A stretch of 57,014 nucleotides of DNA from Clostridiales bacterium (GCA_023145435.1 JAGLDS010000012.1:1-57014), one strand, 5' to 3'; positions 19,601 through 28,960 are shown, counted from the first letter of the stretch. Notes: generated from the letters alone by a model not told the origin. Numbers and translations: made by a program.

Positions 19601-20176
19601 GCAATTGAAGATTATAAAAAGACTAATGAGCGTTATGTTTTCTTAGTTGATCAAAGTGATGATTTAGAAAAATCTAAAAAGAACTTATATAAAATCATTA
19701 GTGAAATGAACAAAGTGATGAAAAAAGTATTTTTAGAAAAATTTGAAATTATTAATAAAAAATTTGAACGTGTATTTAAAGAATTATTTGAAGGTGGACG
19801 GGCAAAAATAGTTTTGGTTAATGAAGAAGATGTTTTAGAAAGTGGTATTGATATTATTGTTCAACCACCTGGTAAAAAACTACAGAACATGATGTTATTA
19901 TCAGGTGGAGAAAAAGCATTTACAGCTATTTCATTACTATTTGCTATTTTGGAAATGAATCCTTCACCATTTTGTATTTTTGATGAAATTGAAGCTGCGT
20001 TAGATGATACTAATGTAATTAAATTTGCAGAATATATTAATGAATATAAGGCGAAAACACAATTTATACTAATTACTCATAGAAAAGGATCTATGGAACA
20101 TTCTGATGCTATTTATGGAGTAACCATGCAAGAACATGGAGTATCAAAAGTTGTGTCAATGAAAATGACAGACTAA
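16613..20176 (+). CDS. smc: Chromosome segregation protein SMC
   Basis: A 1187-aa SMC ATPase with the five-part layout: N-terminal head with Walker A GPNGSGKSNIADAVRWVLG (~residues 32-50), coiled coil, flexible hinge at ~510-650 (GVFNIFGKLITVEEKFETAI; GGSITGGSL), second coiled coil, and C-terminal head with signature LLSGGEKAFTAISLLFAI and Walker B PFCIFDEIEAALDD. It loads with ScpAB (not in window) to organise the chromosome. A TATAAT at 16580-16585 may be a -10 box, but its -35 is poor. Shine-Dalgarno GAGG precedes ATG 16613. Confidence 0.97.
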   Translation: MHLKRIDLQGFKSFAGKTVLEFNKGITCVVGPNGSGKSNIADAVRWVLGEQSAKQLRGSKMLDMIFSGTQFRRSVGYAEVSLIFDNEDQDLPIDYTEVVITRRLFRNGDSEYSINKNSCRLKDITNLFLDTGIGKEGYSIIGQGKIQEILSAKSEERRGIFEEAAGIMKYKVKKLEASRKLQRTEDNLLRIGDIVNELKNQINPLHEQSEVAKEFLIIRDRLKILEVGLYLNNLNNYTKRLVKYDENIIEIDSYITSENQALVLLKQQNIDRNSNIQQIEESEEEQRSLLNNYIMSVETTLHEISIANERITSVEGSIARSRQDIVEVEERVALLTSDYLKREERIGYFTKQYEKFAKMLDEEQQQMNSIIVSLGEKEKEIEQLTGNVYVLQEQISDVKISIRTLENTNISLISSLENIQKELQLAILEKDQISLAKQDLNQHVKKLKAEEKIYKENHITYIDKKHNNTNSTLASREQLEKTRTRLGIFESNLKIVSDMEKRMEGYRHSVKAIMEENNREDSELSGVFNIFGKLITVEEKFETAIEAALGGNLQNIVMKNEQSAKIAIEFLKKNHQGRATFMPLNSMRRNNIKNELYIKLKRMKGFINTADNLIDFDQQFSGVVSNLLGKIIICESFDDAKNMSRTIKGDYKIVTLEGEFFNIGGSITGGSLGRKGSRILGRDKEIKRLEKGIIEESKKIISIEETITTLLSDSKTLTDELLNIDIQLQEMNTKLVRSESDLTKHDSDYNKTVQRISKLNEQKTMLNDTIISQKKIIEVNREQQTTIEKQITNMRRTIAEFENLHLDERNRRDELHLSIADLKVSTNSAKESIANTSDTLARLASEQEELSRRKEMRTIDINDLTKKKQSIEQEIITKSALVKNPEEKEEQLRKQLSKLTNSRRKLEEDNTKHMDLVSEVNGKIIDFQNKITKVQVSKAKVESETEAMKNRMWDEYGLTHNEAMEKHSEIENIVEARKEIKEGKKRITELGPVNINAIEDYKKTNERYVFLVDQSDDLEKSKKNLYKIISEMNKVMKKVFLEKFEIINKKFERVFKELFEGGRAKIVLVNEEDVLESGIDIIVQPPGKKLQNMMLLSGGEKAFTAISLLFAILEMNPSPFCIFDEIEAALDDTNVIKFAEYINEYKAKTQFILITHRKGSMEHSDAIYGVTMQEHGVSKVVSMKMTD

Positions 20177-20187
20177 GGAAAATAATA

Positions 20188-21108
20188 ATGAGTTTTATTA
20201 CTAAATTAAAAGATGGCTTAGCAAAAACTAGAACTAATATGATCAATAAAATTGATGATGTAATAAAAAGTTTTGTTAAAATTGATGAACAGTTTTTTGA
20301 AGAATTATTAGAAGTTCTTATTATTAGTGATGTTGGGTTTATTACATCTGAAATTATTATTGATTCCTTAAAAGACAAAGTGAAAAGTTTACGTATAAGT
20401 GACCCTGAGATAATTAGAGACCTATTAAAAGAGGAAATAACGGGTATTCTTACAGTATCAAGTGATAAACAGTTACTTTGTTTATCAAATCCATCTCCTA
20501 TTATTGATGTAATTATGGTTGTTGGTATTAATGGTACTGGTAAAACAACTTCGATTGGTAAAATTGCTAATCAATTAACAAAAACTAACAATCAGGTATT
20601 GATTGCAGCTGGTGATACTTTTAGAGCAGCGGCAAATGAGCAATTAGAAGTGTGGGCAAAAAGAGCTAATGCTGATTTTGTAAAGCATACAACTGGTGCA
20701 GATCCAGGAGCAGTCATATATGATGCTATATACGCAGCAAAAAAACGTGCAAAAAATATTGTTATTTGTGATACAGCAGGCCGATTACATACTAAGAAAA
20801 ATTTAATGGAAGAATTAAAAAAAATCAATAAAATAATAATAAGAGAAATTGGTGAGGGACAGTTTGAAAAATTAATTGTTCTTGATGCTACATCGGGGAA
20901 TAATGCTTTAGTACAGGTGAAAGCTTTTCATGAAGCTATTGGCTTAGATGGAATTATATTAACTAAACTTGACGGAACTGCTAAGGGTGGTATTATTATA
21001 GCTATCTGTCAACAACTCAACATACCAATTAAGTATATTGGTGTGGGTGAGAAAATTGATGATTTACAGCAATTTAGTGCAAAAGCATTTGTTGATGCTT
21101 TGTTTTAG
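20188..21108 (+). CDS. ftsY: Signal recognition particle receptor FtsY
   Basis: A 306-aa SRP GTPase that receives ribosome-SRP complexes at the membrane. An N domain (~1-95) precedes the G domain with G1 GINGTGKTTSIGKIA, the DTFRAAANEQLEVW insertion, G3 DTAGRLHTK, G4 TKLDGTAKGG and closing GVGEKIDDLQQF. The long acidic A domain of proteobacterial FtsY is absent, as usual in Firmicutes. It is 11 nt downstream of smc. Confidence 0.96.
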   Translation: MSFITKLKDGLAKTRTNMINKIDDVIKSFVKIDEQFFEELLEVLIISDVGFITSEIIIDSLKDKVKSLRISDPEIIRDLLKEEITGILTVSSDKQLLCLSNPSPIIDVIMVVGINGTGKTTSIGKIANQLTKTNNQVLIAAGDTFRAAANEQLEVWAKRANADFVKHTTGADPGAVIYDAIYAAKKRAKNIVICDTAGRLHTKKNLMEELKKINKIIIREIGEGQFEKLIVLDATSGNNALVQVKAFHEAIGLDGIILTKLDGTAKGGIIIAICQQLNIPIKYIGVGEKIDDLQQFSAKAFVDALF

Positions 21109-21120
21109 GAGGGATTTAAT

Positions 21121-23811
21121 ATGGTATATGATTTTAAAGATTACAAAGAGGTTATGCAAAAAAACAGAAAGTGGATTAAAATTGCTTTACTTATAGTTGG
21201 TATAGTTGTGTTATTGTTACTTGCTAATAAAATGTATTTAAGAATACTTGAATTAGAAGAAATTGGTGGATTATCTACAATATATTTAAAGAACTTATTG
21301 TGGAAAATTATGACAGCTGTATCAATGGGAGTAATAGCTTTCCTATTTATTTGGATTCAGAATAGATTTATAAAAAAGAATGTAAATACTTTTTTACGCT
21401 TACATGGTGAAGAAATAGGAAAATTCTTTTCCTTCTTACCAGCTTTAGCTATAGGAATAATATTCTTTGCTATGACATTTAATAATGAAGTATATTTAAA
21501 TGCTTTAAAATTCTTTAATGGACAAAATTTTAATATCGCTACTCCTTTATTTGGAAATGATGTGGGTTATTATATATTTTCTAGACCCTTTTTGTATGAC
21601 ATTTACTCATTCTTAACTGGATTAACAGTTGTATTACTTATATATACAGTATTATATTATGGCATAATGATATTTATGAAATTACAAAATTTAAAAGTTG
21701 ATGATTATAAATTCCCAGCAATTTTTACTCATATTCTAATTGAGATTGCAATATTTATTGGAGTGAGAATATTTGGATTTAAATTAAAATCAGAAGCAAT
21801 TTTGTATAAGAGCGTAGTAGGAAATACAGGAGCAAATTATGTGGATGTCAATGTATGGTTGAAATATTATCGTATAATGCCATATATATTAATATTTATT
21901 GTAATTTTAGCTGTGATTTTCTTATTTAGAAAGAAATTAAAATTAGCAACTATGTCAGTTGCCATATATCCTGCTCTATTTATTATAGTTGGAGTTATTG
22001 CTTTAGGTGTACAAGGATTAGTTGTTAATCCAAATGAAAAAGATTTAGAAAGCCAATATTTACAATATAACATAAGAATGACTAGGCAAGCTTACTCACT
22101 TGATTTGATTACTTCAATAGATTTACCAATAAGTGAATTAACAATTGAAGCTATGGCGAAAAACAAAGGAACAGTGGACAGTATAAGGGTTCTTGATTAT
22201 GAATCAGCAATAAGAACAAATACACAAACACAGAGTAATACCTTGTTTTATACCTTTGTTGATGGTGATATCTTAAATTACAATTTAGATGGAAAAATAA
22301 AACCTATTTTTATTAGTGCACGGGAAATAAATCCAAGTTCATTACCTGATAACTCATATATTAATAGAGTGTATAAATATACTCATGGTTATGGAGTTGT
22401 TATTAATCCGCTCAATTCTACAAACGCACAAGGACAAATTGAAAGTATTCTAGGTGGGTTGGATTTCAAAAGCAATTATGAATCACTGAAGGTGACTAGA
22501 CCACAAATTTATTATGGAGAATTAACTAATGACTATGTTGTTGTTGACGCTGATAATACAGATGAACTTGATTATGATGGATATATAGAAACAAGATATG
22601 ATGGTTTAGGTGGGATTAAACTAACTGGATTAAATAGATTGCTTTATGCAGCTAAATATGGTGATTTAAACTTAATCACATCTAGTTATGCGAAAGATGC
22701 AACACTGTTGCCAAATCGTCAAATTGTACAACGTGCACAAGAGGGAGTTCCATTCCTATATGTGGATAAAGATCCTTACATTGTATTAACAGCAGAAGGA
22801 AAACTAGTTTGGGTACTAGATGCTTATACCCTTACAGACCAATATCCTTATGCACAGATAAATAGTGGTATAAACTACATTAGAAACTCTGTAAAAGTGC
22901 TAATTGATGCTTATGATGGTAAAGTTAAATATTATATAATTGATGATAGCGATCCACTAATTAATGCCTATGATTCCATGTATCCTGGAGTATTTGTTAG
23001 AGAAGAACTTCCTATAGATATTAAAGAGCATATGAAATATCCTGAATTTTTGTTTGAAATGCAAACCCAATTACTTAAAAAGTATCATTTAGTTGAAGAA
23101 GAGGTATCAGCTTTTTATTCACAACAAGACTTATGGAATTTAGCTAAGTATCCAGCTGATGGAACTTCAGGTTCTGTTGTAGATATTGATTCGTATTATT
23201 TGAACCTAAAATTACCTGAAGTTGGACTAACAGAAGAACTAGTTATAGCAAGACCATTTACACCTGCTAGTGAAGAACGACATAATATGGTTTCATGGTT
23301 AAATGTAAGAAATAGTTATGAAAACTATGGTGAATTAATATTATATAGGTACCCTAAAAATACTAATGTGTTTGGCCCATATCAAGTAGAAGTAAAAATA
23401 AACCAAATTGATCAGATTTCAAAAGATATGACTCTATGGGGACAGAGCGGTTCTGATGTATATAAGGGAAGCTTATTAGTTGTCCCAATTGGTAATAGTA
23501 TCTTATATGTAGAACCTATATATATTAAAGCAGCTGGTTCAAGTGCTATTCCTGAAGTAAGAGAAGTGGTTACAGGATTTCAATTAGAAGAGCAATTCAT
23601 TTATGGGATTGGTAAAAATGTGACTGAAGCAATTACTAATATGTTTGCTAAAGTAGGAGTAGAAGTTAATGATGAAGGAGAAATTATCCTACCTGATGAA
23701 GGTAATGATGGTGAACTGCTTACTCAATTACAACAATTATATGACGACTTATACAAACAGTTAGATGAACTTGATAAATTAATTAATAGTTTACAAAAGA
23801 CGGAAGAATAA
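21121..23811 (+). CDS. UPF0182 family membrane protein
   Basis: An 896-aa protein with about seven hydrophobic segments in the first ~310 residues (for example IALLIVGIVVLLLLANKM and TLVV-rich stretches near 165-185 and 255-310), then a large, probably extracellular, soluble region of ~550 residues and an acidic, Leu/Gln-rich tail (~870-890). The DVGYYIFSRPFLYDIYSF block and ETRYDGLGGIKLTGLNRLLYA are typical of UPF0182. No biochemical function is established. It follows ftsY by 12 nt behind AGGAGG and ends at a terminator, so it belongs to the smc-ftsY unit. Confidence 0.85.
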   Translation: MVYDFKDYKEVMQKNRKWIKIALLIVGIVVLLLLANKMYLRILELEEIGGLSTIYLKNLLWKIMTAVSMGVIAFLFIWIQNRFIKKNVNTFLRLHGEEIGKFFSFLPALAIGIIFFAMTFNNEVYLNALKFFNGQNFNIATPLFGNDVGYYIFSRPFLYDIYSFLTGLTVVLLIYTVLYYGIMIFMKLQNLKVDDYKFPAIFTHILIEIAIFIGVRIFGFKLKSEAILYKSVVGNTGANYVDVNVWLKYYRIMPYILIFIVILAVIFLFRKKLKLATMSVAIYPALFIIVGVIALGVQGLVVNPNEKDLESQYLQYNIRMTRQAYSLDLITSIDLPISELTIEAMAKNKGTVDSIRVLDYESAIRTNTQTQSNTLFYTFVDGDILNYNLDGKIKPIFISAREINPSSLPDNSYINRVYKYTHGYGVVINPLNSTNAQGQIESILGGLDFKSNYESLKVTRPQIYYGELTNDYVVVDADNTDELDYDGYIETRYDGLGGIKLTGLNRLLYAAKYGDLNLITSSYAKDATLLPNRQIVQRAQEGVPFLYVDKDPYIVLTAEGKLVWVLDAYTLTDQYPYAQINSGINYIRNSVKVLIDAYDGKVKYYIIDDSDPLINAYDSMYPGVFVREELPIDIKEHMKYPEFLFEMQTQLLKKYHLVEEEVSAFYSQQDLWNLAKYPADGTSGSVVDIDSYYLNLKLPEVGLTEELVIARPFTPASEERHNMVSWLNVRNSYENYGELILYRYPKNTNVFGPYQVEVKINQIDQISKDMTLWGQSGSDVYKGSLLVVPIGNSILYVEPIYIKAAGSSAIPEVREVVTGFQLEEQFIYGIGKNVTEAITNMFAKVGVEVNDEGEIILPDEGNDGELLTQLQQLYDDLYKQLDELDKLINSLQKTEE

Positions 23812-23818
23812 ACGTACT

Positions 23819-23845
23819 AGAGGTTGCTTAGCAGCCTCTTTTTTT
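23819..23845 (+). terminator. Intrinsic terminator after the smc-ftsY-UPF0182 unit
   Basis: A 9-bp stem, AGAGGTTGC (23819-23827) with GCAGCCTCT (23831-23839) and a TTA loop, runs into seven T (23839-23845). Confidence 0.88.
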
Positions 23846-23892
23846 ATGGGATAATAAATTATATGATGCTTTTAAATATATATATGTATTAT

Positions 23893-23935
23893 TTGTCATA
23901 AAAAATTACAAATAAATAAAATATGTGTGTATATT
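23893..23935 (+). promoter_or_regulatory. Candidate promoter region of the solute-binding lipoprotein
   Basis: Two overlapping possibilities exist in very AT-rich DNA: TTGTCA (23893-23898) with TAAAAT (23917-23922), 18-nt spacer, or TTACAA (23906-23911) with TATATT (23930-23935), 18-nt spacer. A promoter is needed here because a terminator lies just upstream, but the exact boxes are uncertain. Confidence 0.4.
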
Positions 23936-23964
23936 AATACTAATAAAATGTTTGGAGATTATTA

Positions 23965-25479
23965 ATGAAATTGTATAAAAAGATACTTATTATATTGGTC
24001 GTATTTACATTATTAGTTGGATGTAATAATTCTTCTAGTATTAAAACAACTAATAACACACCTTTATCATTAAAAAGTGTTAGTGAGTTTACTATTAATA
24101 TAGGTGCATTTCCTGAGCAAAATTACTTTTTTGATGATGAGTGGAAAAGTGACATAACAAGTTGGCAAGAAGAAATAAAAAATAAATATGGTGTAGATAT
24201 TAATCTTAATTATATTTCATCTTATTATGCTGATGAAATTATTAATGGTATTTATTATCAAGAAGCTATTTTAAAAGATGAAATAAGTGGATTAATAAAA
24301 TTATCAAGAGGACAAATAGCGAATATAGGAGAAATGATTAACCAATCAACTATTTACCCATTAGATGAATATTTAGAAAATAACCAATACTATAAAAATT
24401 TACCAGATGTGGTTAAGGAACCTTTTATTGTTAATGGGGTGACCTATGCAATTCCGGCTGGAAGTTCTTATCTTCCTTCTGTTAGATTAATTAGAAAAGA
24501 TTTATTAGAAAAAACAGGGTTAAACCCTCCAAGCACTACAACTGAATTATATGAAATACTAATGGCATTTAAAAAAAATGATGGTATAGTTCCAATTGTT
24601 GTTAGTGACACATACAATGTTATTGCTAATTTAAAAGATATATTACATGCGTATGGCTGTTATCCCTCATATAATGGGAATATGGCAATAAGTTATGATC
24701 CTACAACTAATGCTTATGAAGATTATTTATTAAAACCAGAAGCTAAAGAGGCTTTACTATATATTAATATGTTATTTGATAATAACTTATTAGAAAGAAA
24801 AAATGTTGACAATTTTGATGACTTTATAAAAGAAGATAATTATGGTTCATATTACTCTACTATATATAACTTTAGTGATACTTATCAAAAAAATTATGAC
24901 ATTGTATGGCATTTAAGTGGTAGTAATAACCAATACTTAATGGAAGCTAGAGCAGACTATGCAGCTTATGTACTAACAATAAATACAAAGAATCCACAAG
25001 AAGTAATTAATACTTTTATTGATACACTCTTTGTGACAAGAGATAAATATTTAATGGGATATTTTGGACAAGAGGGAGTAAACTACATTGACAATGGAGA
25101 TGTAATAAAAAGAATTGAAGATAAACACCGTATGCAGTTATTAGAATATAATAGTTATTATCAAAATAATGAAACAACATTATTATTAAGTAATGGTGAT
25201 AGATTATACGAAAATATGGATATGCTAAATAATGTAACTGATCAACTATTAGCTGATCATTTAGCATTTGTTTCTCCACTTTTTCCATATTATCCTAAAT
25301 TTGTTGAAGTAGGAAGGATTCATAGTTGGTTTTTAAATAACTTCATTTTAAGAAGTGGTGATACTAATGTGGATAATTTAATTGAAGCTTATGTTCGTTA
25401 TGCTAAAATATATGGAGGACCTGAAGCACTAGAATATTTAAATGATTTATATAATACTAAACCAAAATACACTTATTAA
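23965..25479 (+). CDS. Extracellular solute-binding lipoprotein (family 1-like)
   Basis: A 504-aa protein with a lipoprotein signal (residues 1-19) and lipobox LLVGC (Cys20). The mature part has the feel of ABC-importer binding proteins of the carbohydrate/peptide-linked family 1: a YPLDEYLENNQYYKNLPDVV segment, then GVTYAIPAGSS and IRKDLLEKTGLNPPSTTTELYEIL. It would sit on the outer face of the membrane and capture a sugar or oligomer; the ligand cannot be inferred. No permease or ATPase gene is adjacent, so it is an orphan. Upstream GGAG supports ATG 23965. It has probably its own transcript. Confidence 0.75.
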   Translation: MKLYKKILIILVVFTLLVGCNNSSSIKTTNNTPLSLKSVSEFTINIGAFPEQNYFFDDEWKSDITSWQEEIKNKYGVDINLNYISSYYADEIINGIYYQEAILKDEISGLIKLSRGQIANIGEMINQSTIYPLDEYLENNQYYKNLPDVVKEPFIVNGVTYAIPAGSSYLPSVRLIRKDLLEKTGLNPPSTTTELYEILMAFKKNDGIVPIVVSDTYNVIANLKDILHAYGCYPSYNGNMAISYDPTTNAYEDYLLKPEAKEALLYINMLFDNNLLERKNVDNFDDFIKEDNYGSYYSTIYNFSDTYQKNYDIVWHLSGSNNQYLMEARADYAAYVLTINTKNPQEVINTFIDTLFVTRDKYLMGYFGQEGVNYIDNGDVIKRIEDKHRMQLLEYNSYYQNNETTLLLSNGDRLYENMDMLNNVTDQLLADHLAFVSPLFPYYPKFVEVGRIHSWFLNNFILRSGDTNVDNLIEAYVRYAKIYGGPEALEYLNDLYNTKPKYTY

Positions 25480-25508
25480 ATCAAAAATTACCTAAAATAC
25501 ACTTTCTA

Positions 25509-25537
25509 TTGACACAAATACTTAGGATGCATATAAT
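25509..25537 (+). promoter_or_regulatory. ileS promoter
   Basis: Consensus -35 TTGACA (25509-25514) and -10 TATAAT (25532-25537) are separated by 17 nt, just upstream of the T-box leader. Confidence 0.88.
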
Positions 25538-25543
25538 AAATCT

Positions 25544-25779
25544 AATAGTAAATGCATTGACACAGAAAAAGTAGTTATTTTGGAACTTAAAGAAAGCAAA
25601 TGGTAATGGGAATTTGTAGGGAAAAATAATGAAAATCATCTGTTAGTAGTCTGACTGAAGTAATAGTAAGTTAAGAACGGTGATACATCGTTAAAAAAAG
25701 CAAGTGGCTTAAATATAAGCAATTTGGGTGGTACCGCGGAATTATCTCTTTCGTCCCTTTTGGATGAAAGAGTTTTTTT
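25544..25779 (+). promoter_or_regulatory. T-box leader, Ile specifier (AUC), upstream of ileS
   Basis: The T-box motif TGGGTGGTACCGCGG lies at 25725-25739. The terminator follows: CTCTTTCGTCC (25746-25756) pairs with GGATGAAAGAG (25762-25772), then seven T. In Stem I the basal ACAGA/TCTGT stem, AGTA loop and GCAAAT/ATTTGT apical stem can be drawn, placing specifier ATC at 25635-25637. This matches the downstream ileS. Uncharged tRNA-Ile should favour the antiterminator and raise ileS expression. Confidence 0.94.
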
Positions 25780-25804
25780 ATACCAAAGAATTGGAGGATT
25801 AGTT

Positions 25805-28800
25805 ATGTATAAGAAGGTAGATACAAACTTAAATTTTGTAAAACGAGAAGAAAATATAGTAAAGTTCTGGAGAAAAAATGATATATTTCAAAAAAGCATT
25901 AATCAGCGACAGGGAGCTGAATTATTCACATTTTTTGATGGGCCTCCAACAGCTAATGGGAAACCACACATTGGACATGTTTTAACAAGAGCAATAAAAG
26001 ATTTGATTCCACGATATAAAACAATGAAAGGGTATCAAGTATTAAGAAAAGCTGGATGGGATACACATGGATTACCTGTGGAGTTGGAAGTTGAAAAAGC
26101 ACTAGGTATTAATGGTAAACCTGAAATTGAAAAATATGGTATGGAACCATTTATTAGACAATGCAAAGAAAGTGTTTGGAAATATAAATTAAACTGGGAA
26201 GAGATGTCTGAAAAAGTTGGATTTTGGGCAGATATGAAAAACCCATATGTAACATATGATAATGATTATATTGAATCTGAATGGTGGGCGTTAAAGAAAA
26301 TCTGGGATAAGGGGCTACTATATAAAGGACATAAAATTATTCCATATTGTCCTAGATGTGGTACTTCTTTATCTTCTCATGAAGTGGCACAAGGTTATAA
26401 AGATGTAACTGACACTTCAATTTATGTAAAATTCACTGTAAAAGAAATGGAAAACACATATTTTGTGGCATGGACTACAACACCATGGACATTACCTTCT
26501 AATGCAGGCTTAACAGTTGGAAGCGATTTAGAATATGTAAAGGTTAGCCATGAAGGTGAATATCTAATCTTAGCAAAGGAATTAGCTAAAACACTATTAG
26601 AAGAATATGAAATTGTAAAAGAATATAAAGGAAGCGACTTAGAATACATGGAGTATGAACCACTATTTGATTTTGGAACATACAAAGAAAAAGGATTCTA
26701 TGTTTGCTTAGGTGACTTTGTAACATTAACTGATGGCACGGGTATTGTACATACAGCACCTGCATTTGGTGAAGATGATGCAGTTATAGGAAGAGAATAT
26801 GGATTACCATTTATTCAATATGTTAATGAACAAGGGTTAATGACTAAAGAAACTAAGTTTTTAGCAGGTAAATTTGTTAAAGATGCTGATAAACTTGTTA
26901 TTGATGAATTAGATAAGAAAAATCTTTTATTTAAAGCTTTGGAATTTGAGCATTCATATCCTCACTGTTGGAGATGTGATACTCCATTAATTTACTATGC
27001 AAGAAATTCATGGTTCATTGAGATGACAAAACTTAGAGATCAATTAATCGAAAATAATAATAAAGTAAATTGGGTACCAAAAACTATTGGAGAAAATAGA
27101 TTTGGTAATTTTATAAAGAATGTTGTAGATTGGAGTATTTCTAGAGAACGTTATTGGGGAACTCCACTACCAATTTGGGAATGTGAAGATGGACATAGAC
27201 ATGCAATTGGGAGTATAGAAGAACTTAAAAAAATGAGTAATAACTGTCCAGAGGACATAGAATTACATAAACCATATATTGATAATGTACAGATAACTTG
27301 TCCAGAATGTGGAAAAGATATGAAAAGAGTAAGTGAAGTTATTGATTGTTGGTTTGACTCAGGATCTATGCCTTTTGCTCAATGGCATTATCCATTTGAA
27401 AACAAAGAAAAATTTGAAGAAAATTTTCCAGCTGACTTTATATCAGAAGCTGTTGATCAAACTAGAGGGTGGTTCTATACCATGCTAGCTGTTTCAACAT
27501 TGATATTTGATAGAGAACCTTTTAAGAATGTTGTAGTACTAGGACTAGTACAAGATAAAAATGGAATTAAGATGAGTAAGCATAAGGGAAATGTAGTTGA
27601 CCCTATGGAAGTTATTTCTAAGCAAGGAGCAGATGCTATTAGATGGTATTTCTATACAAACAGCGCTCCATGGTTACCTAGCCGTTTTTATGATGATGCT
27701 GTAAGTGAAGGCCAACGTAAATTTATGGGAACCCTTTGGAATACATATGCATTTTATGTGCTATATGCCAATATTGATTCTTTTGACCCTATGAAATATA
27801 AGTTAGAACCTAAAAAACTTTCATTAATAGATAAATGGGTATTATCATTACTTAATACTTTGGTTAAAGAAGTAGATGAATATTTAAGCGATTATAAGAT
27901 TACAGAAGCTGGACGAGCCATGCAACAATTTGTTGAGCAATTAAGTAATTGGTATATTAGAAGATCAAGAGAACGCTTCTGGCAAAGTGAAGAAAATCAA
28001 GACAAAATCAATGCATATATGACATTGTATACTACACTTGTTACCTTAAGTAAATTAGCTGCACCATTTACACCATTTATGACAGAAGAAATTTATAGTA
28101 ATTTAGTTCTAAGTGTTAATTTACAAGCTAAAGAAAGTGTTCACTTATGTGATTACCCAACTTATGATGAATCACTAATTAATAAAGATGTGGAAAAATA
28201 CATGAAAGATGTATTAGAGATTGTTGTTTTAGGCAGAAGTATTAGAAATAGTGCTAACATGAAAAACAGACAGCCTCTATCAACCATTTATGTGGCAGGT
28301 AAAAAATCGCTACCTGAAGCTTATCAACAAATTTTATTAGATGAGTTAAACATTAAACAGCTTACTTTGGTTGATGATGCATCGTCTTTTATTGACTATA
28401 AATTAAAACCTAATTTGCGTAGTGTTGGAAAAAAATATGGGAAATTAATTCCTAAAATTTATGAAGTACTAGCAAAGGCCAATGGAAGTGAAGTAATGTT
28501 AAAATTCTCAAATAATGAAAGTATTGATTTTACTATTGATGGACAAGTTGTTATTTTAGAGAGTGAAGATGTATTAAGCGAAACGACAGAAAAAAGTGGT
28601 TATGTTTCATTAACTGATAATGAGGTAACAGTTGTACTTGATACTAATTTAACTAAAGAACTAATTGAAGAAGGTTTAGTTAGAGAAGTTATAAGCAAAA
28701 TTCAAACCATGAGAAAAGAAGCTAATTTTGATGTAACTAATCAAATTGATATTTCAGTGTATAATAATAAAATCATTATGAAAGTGGTTCGAGAGAATGG

Positions 28801-28921
28801 TTCATATATAATGAGCGAAACTTTAGGGAAAAGTATTAATTATGAGGCAAACGATTGTGATTATGAGAAATCATGGAACATTAATGGTGAGGTCACTAGT
28901 TTCCAAGTAACAAAAAAATAA
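25805..28921 (+). CDS. ileS: Isoleucyl-tRNA synthetase, eukaryote-like (IleS2) type
   Basis: A 1038-aa class I synthetase that charges tRNA-Ile. The HIGH motif reads PTANGKPHIGHV and the KMSKS motif reads GIKMSKHKGNVVDP. The CP1 editing domain includes WTTTPWTLPSNAGL. A cysteine-rich zinc-like site (CPRCGTS; CPECGKDM) is present. The length, the KMSKH motif and a long C-terminal region lacking the bacterial zinc finger fit the class with eukaryotic-like IleRS. ATG 25805 is chosen because TTGGAGG precedes it; longer in-frame extensions run into the T-box terminator. Confidence 0.95.
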   Translation: MYKKVDTNLNFVKREENIVKFWRKNDIFQKSINQRQGAELFTFFDGPPTANGKPHIGHVLTRAIKDLIPRYKTMKGYQVLRKAGWDTHGLPVELEVEKALGINGKPEIEKYGMEPFIRQCKESVWKYKLNWEEMSEKVGFWADMKNPYVTYDNDYIESEWWALKKIWDKGLLYKGHKIIPYCPRCGTSLSSHEVAQGYKDVTDTSIYVKFTVKEMENTYFVAWTTTPWTLPSNAGLTVGSDLEYVKVSHEGEYLILAKELAKTLLEEYEIVKEYKGSDLEYMEYEPLFDFGTYKEKGFYVCLGDFVTLTDGTGIVHTAPAFGEDDAVIGREYGLPFIQYVNEQGLMTKETKFLAGKFVKDADKLVIDELDKKNLLFKALEFEHSYPHCWRCDTPLIYYARNSWFIEMTKLRDQLIENNNKVNWVPKTIGENRFGNFIKNVVDWSISRERYWGTPLPIWECEDGHRHAIGSIEELKKMSNNCPEDIELHKPYIDNVQITCPECGKDMKRVSEVIDCWFDSGSMPFAQWHYPFENKEKFEENFPADFISEAVDQTRGWFYTMLAVSTLIFDREPFKNVVVLGLVQDKNGIKMSKHKGNVVDPMEVISKQGADAIRWYFYTNSAPWLPSRFYDDAVSEGQRKFMGTLWNTYAFYVLYANIDSFDPMKYKLEPKKLSLIDKWVLSLLNTLVKEVDEYLSDYKITEAGRAMQQFVEQLSNWYIRRSRERFWQSEENQDKINAYMTLYTTLVTLSKLAAPFTPFMTEEIYSNLVLSVNLQAKESVHLCDYPTYDESLINKDVEKYMKDVLEIVVLGRSIRNSANMKNRQPLSTIYVAGKKSLPEAYQQILLDELNIKQLTLVDDASSFIDYKLKPNLRSVGKKYGKLIPKIYEVLAKANGSEVMLKFSNNESIDFTIDGQVVILESEDVLSETTEKSGYVSLTDNEVTVVLDTNLTKELIEEGLVREVISKIQTMRKEANFDVTNQIDISVYNNKIIMKVVRENGSYIMSETLGKSINYEANDCDYEKSWNINGEVTSFQVTKK

Positions 28922-28926
28922 TTATC

Positions 28927-28960
28927 TAGCCCGAGAAAATTTTCTCGGGCTATTTCTTTT
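28927..28960 (+). terminator. Intrinsic terminator after ileS
   Basis: A perfect inverted repeat (28927-28952) with arms TAGCCCGAGAAAA and TTTTCTCGGGCTA is followed by a T-rich run. It is symmetrical enough to work in both directions. Confidence 0.92.

Noticed and set aside
25724-25804. N-terminal extension of IleS starting at 25724
   Set aside because: The extra 27 codons run through the T-box motif and terminator hairpin and have no ribosome site. ATG 25805 follows GGAGG and begins the conserved protein.
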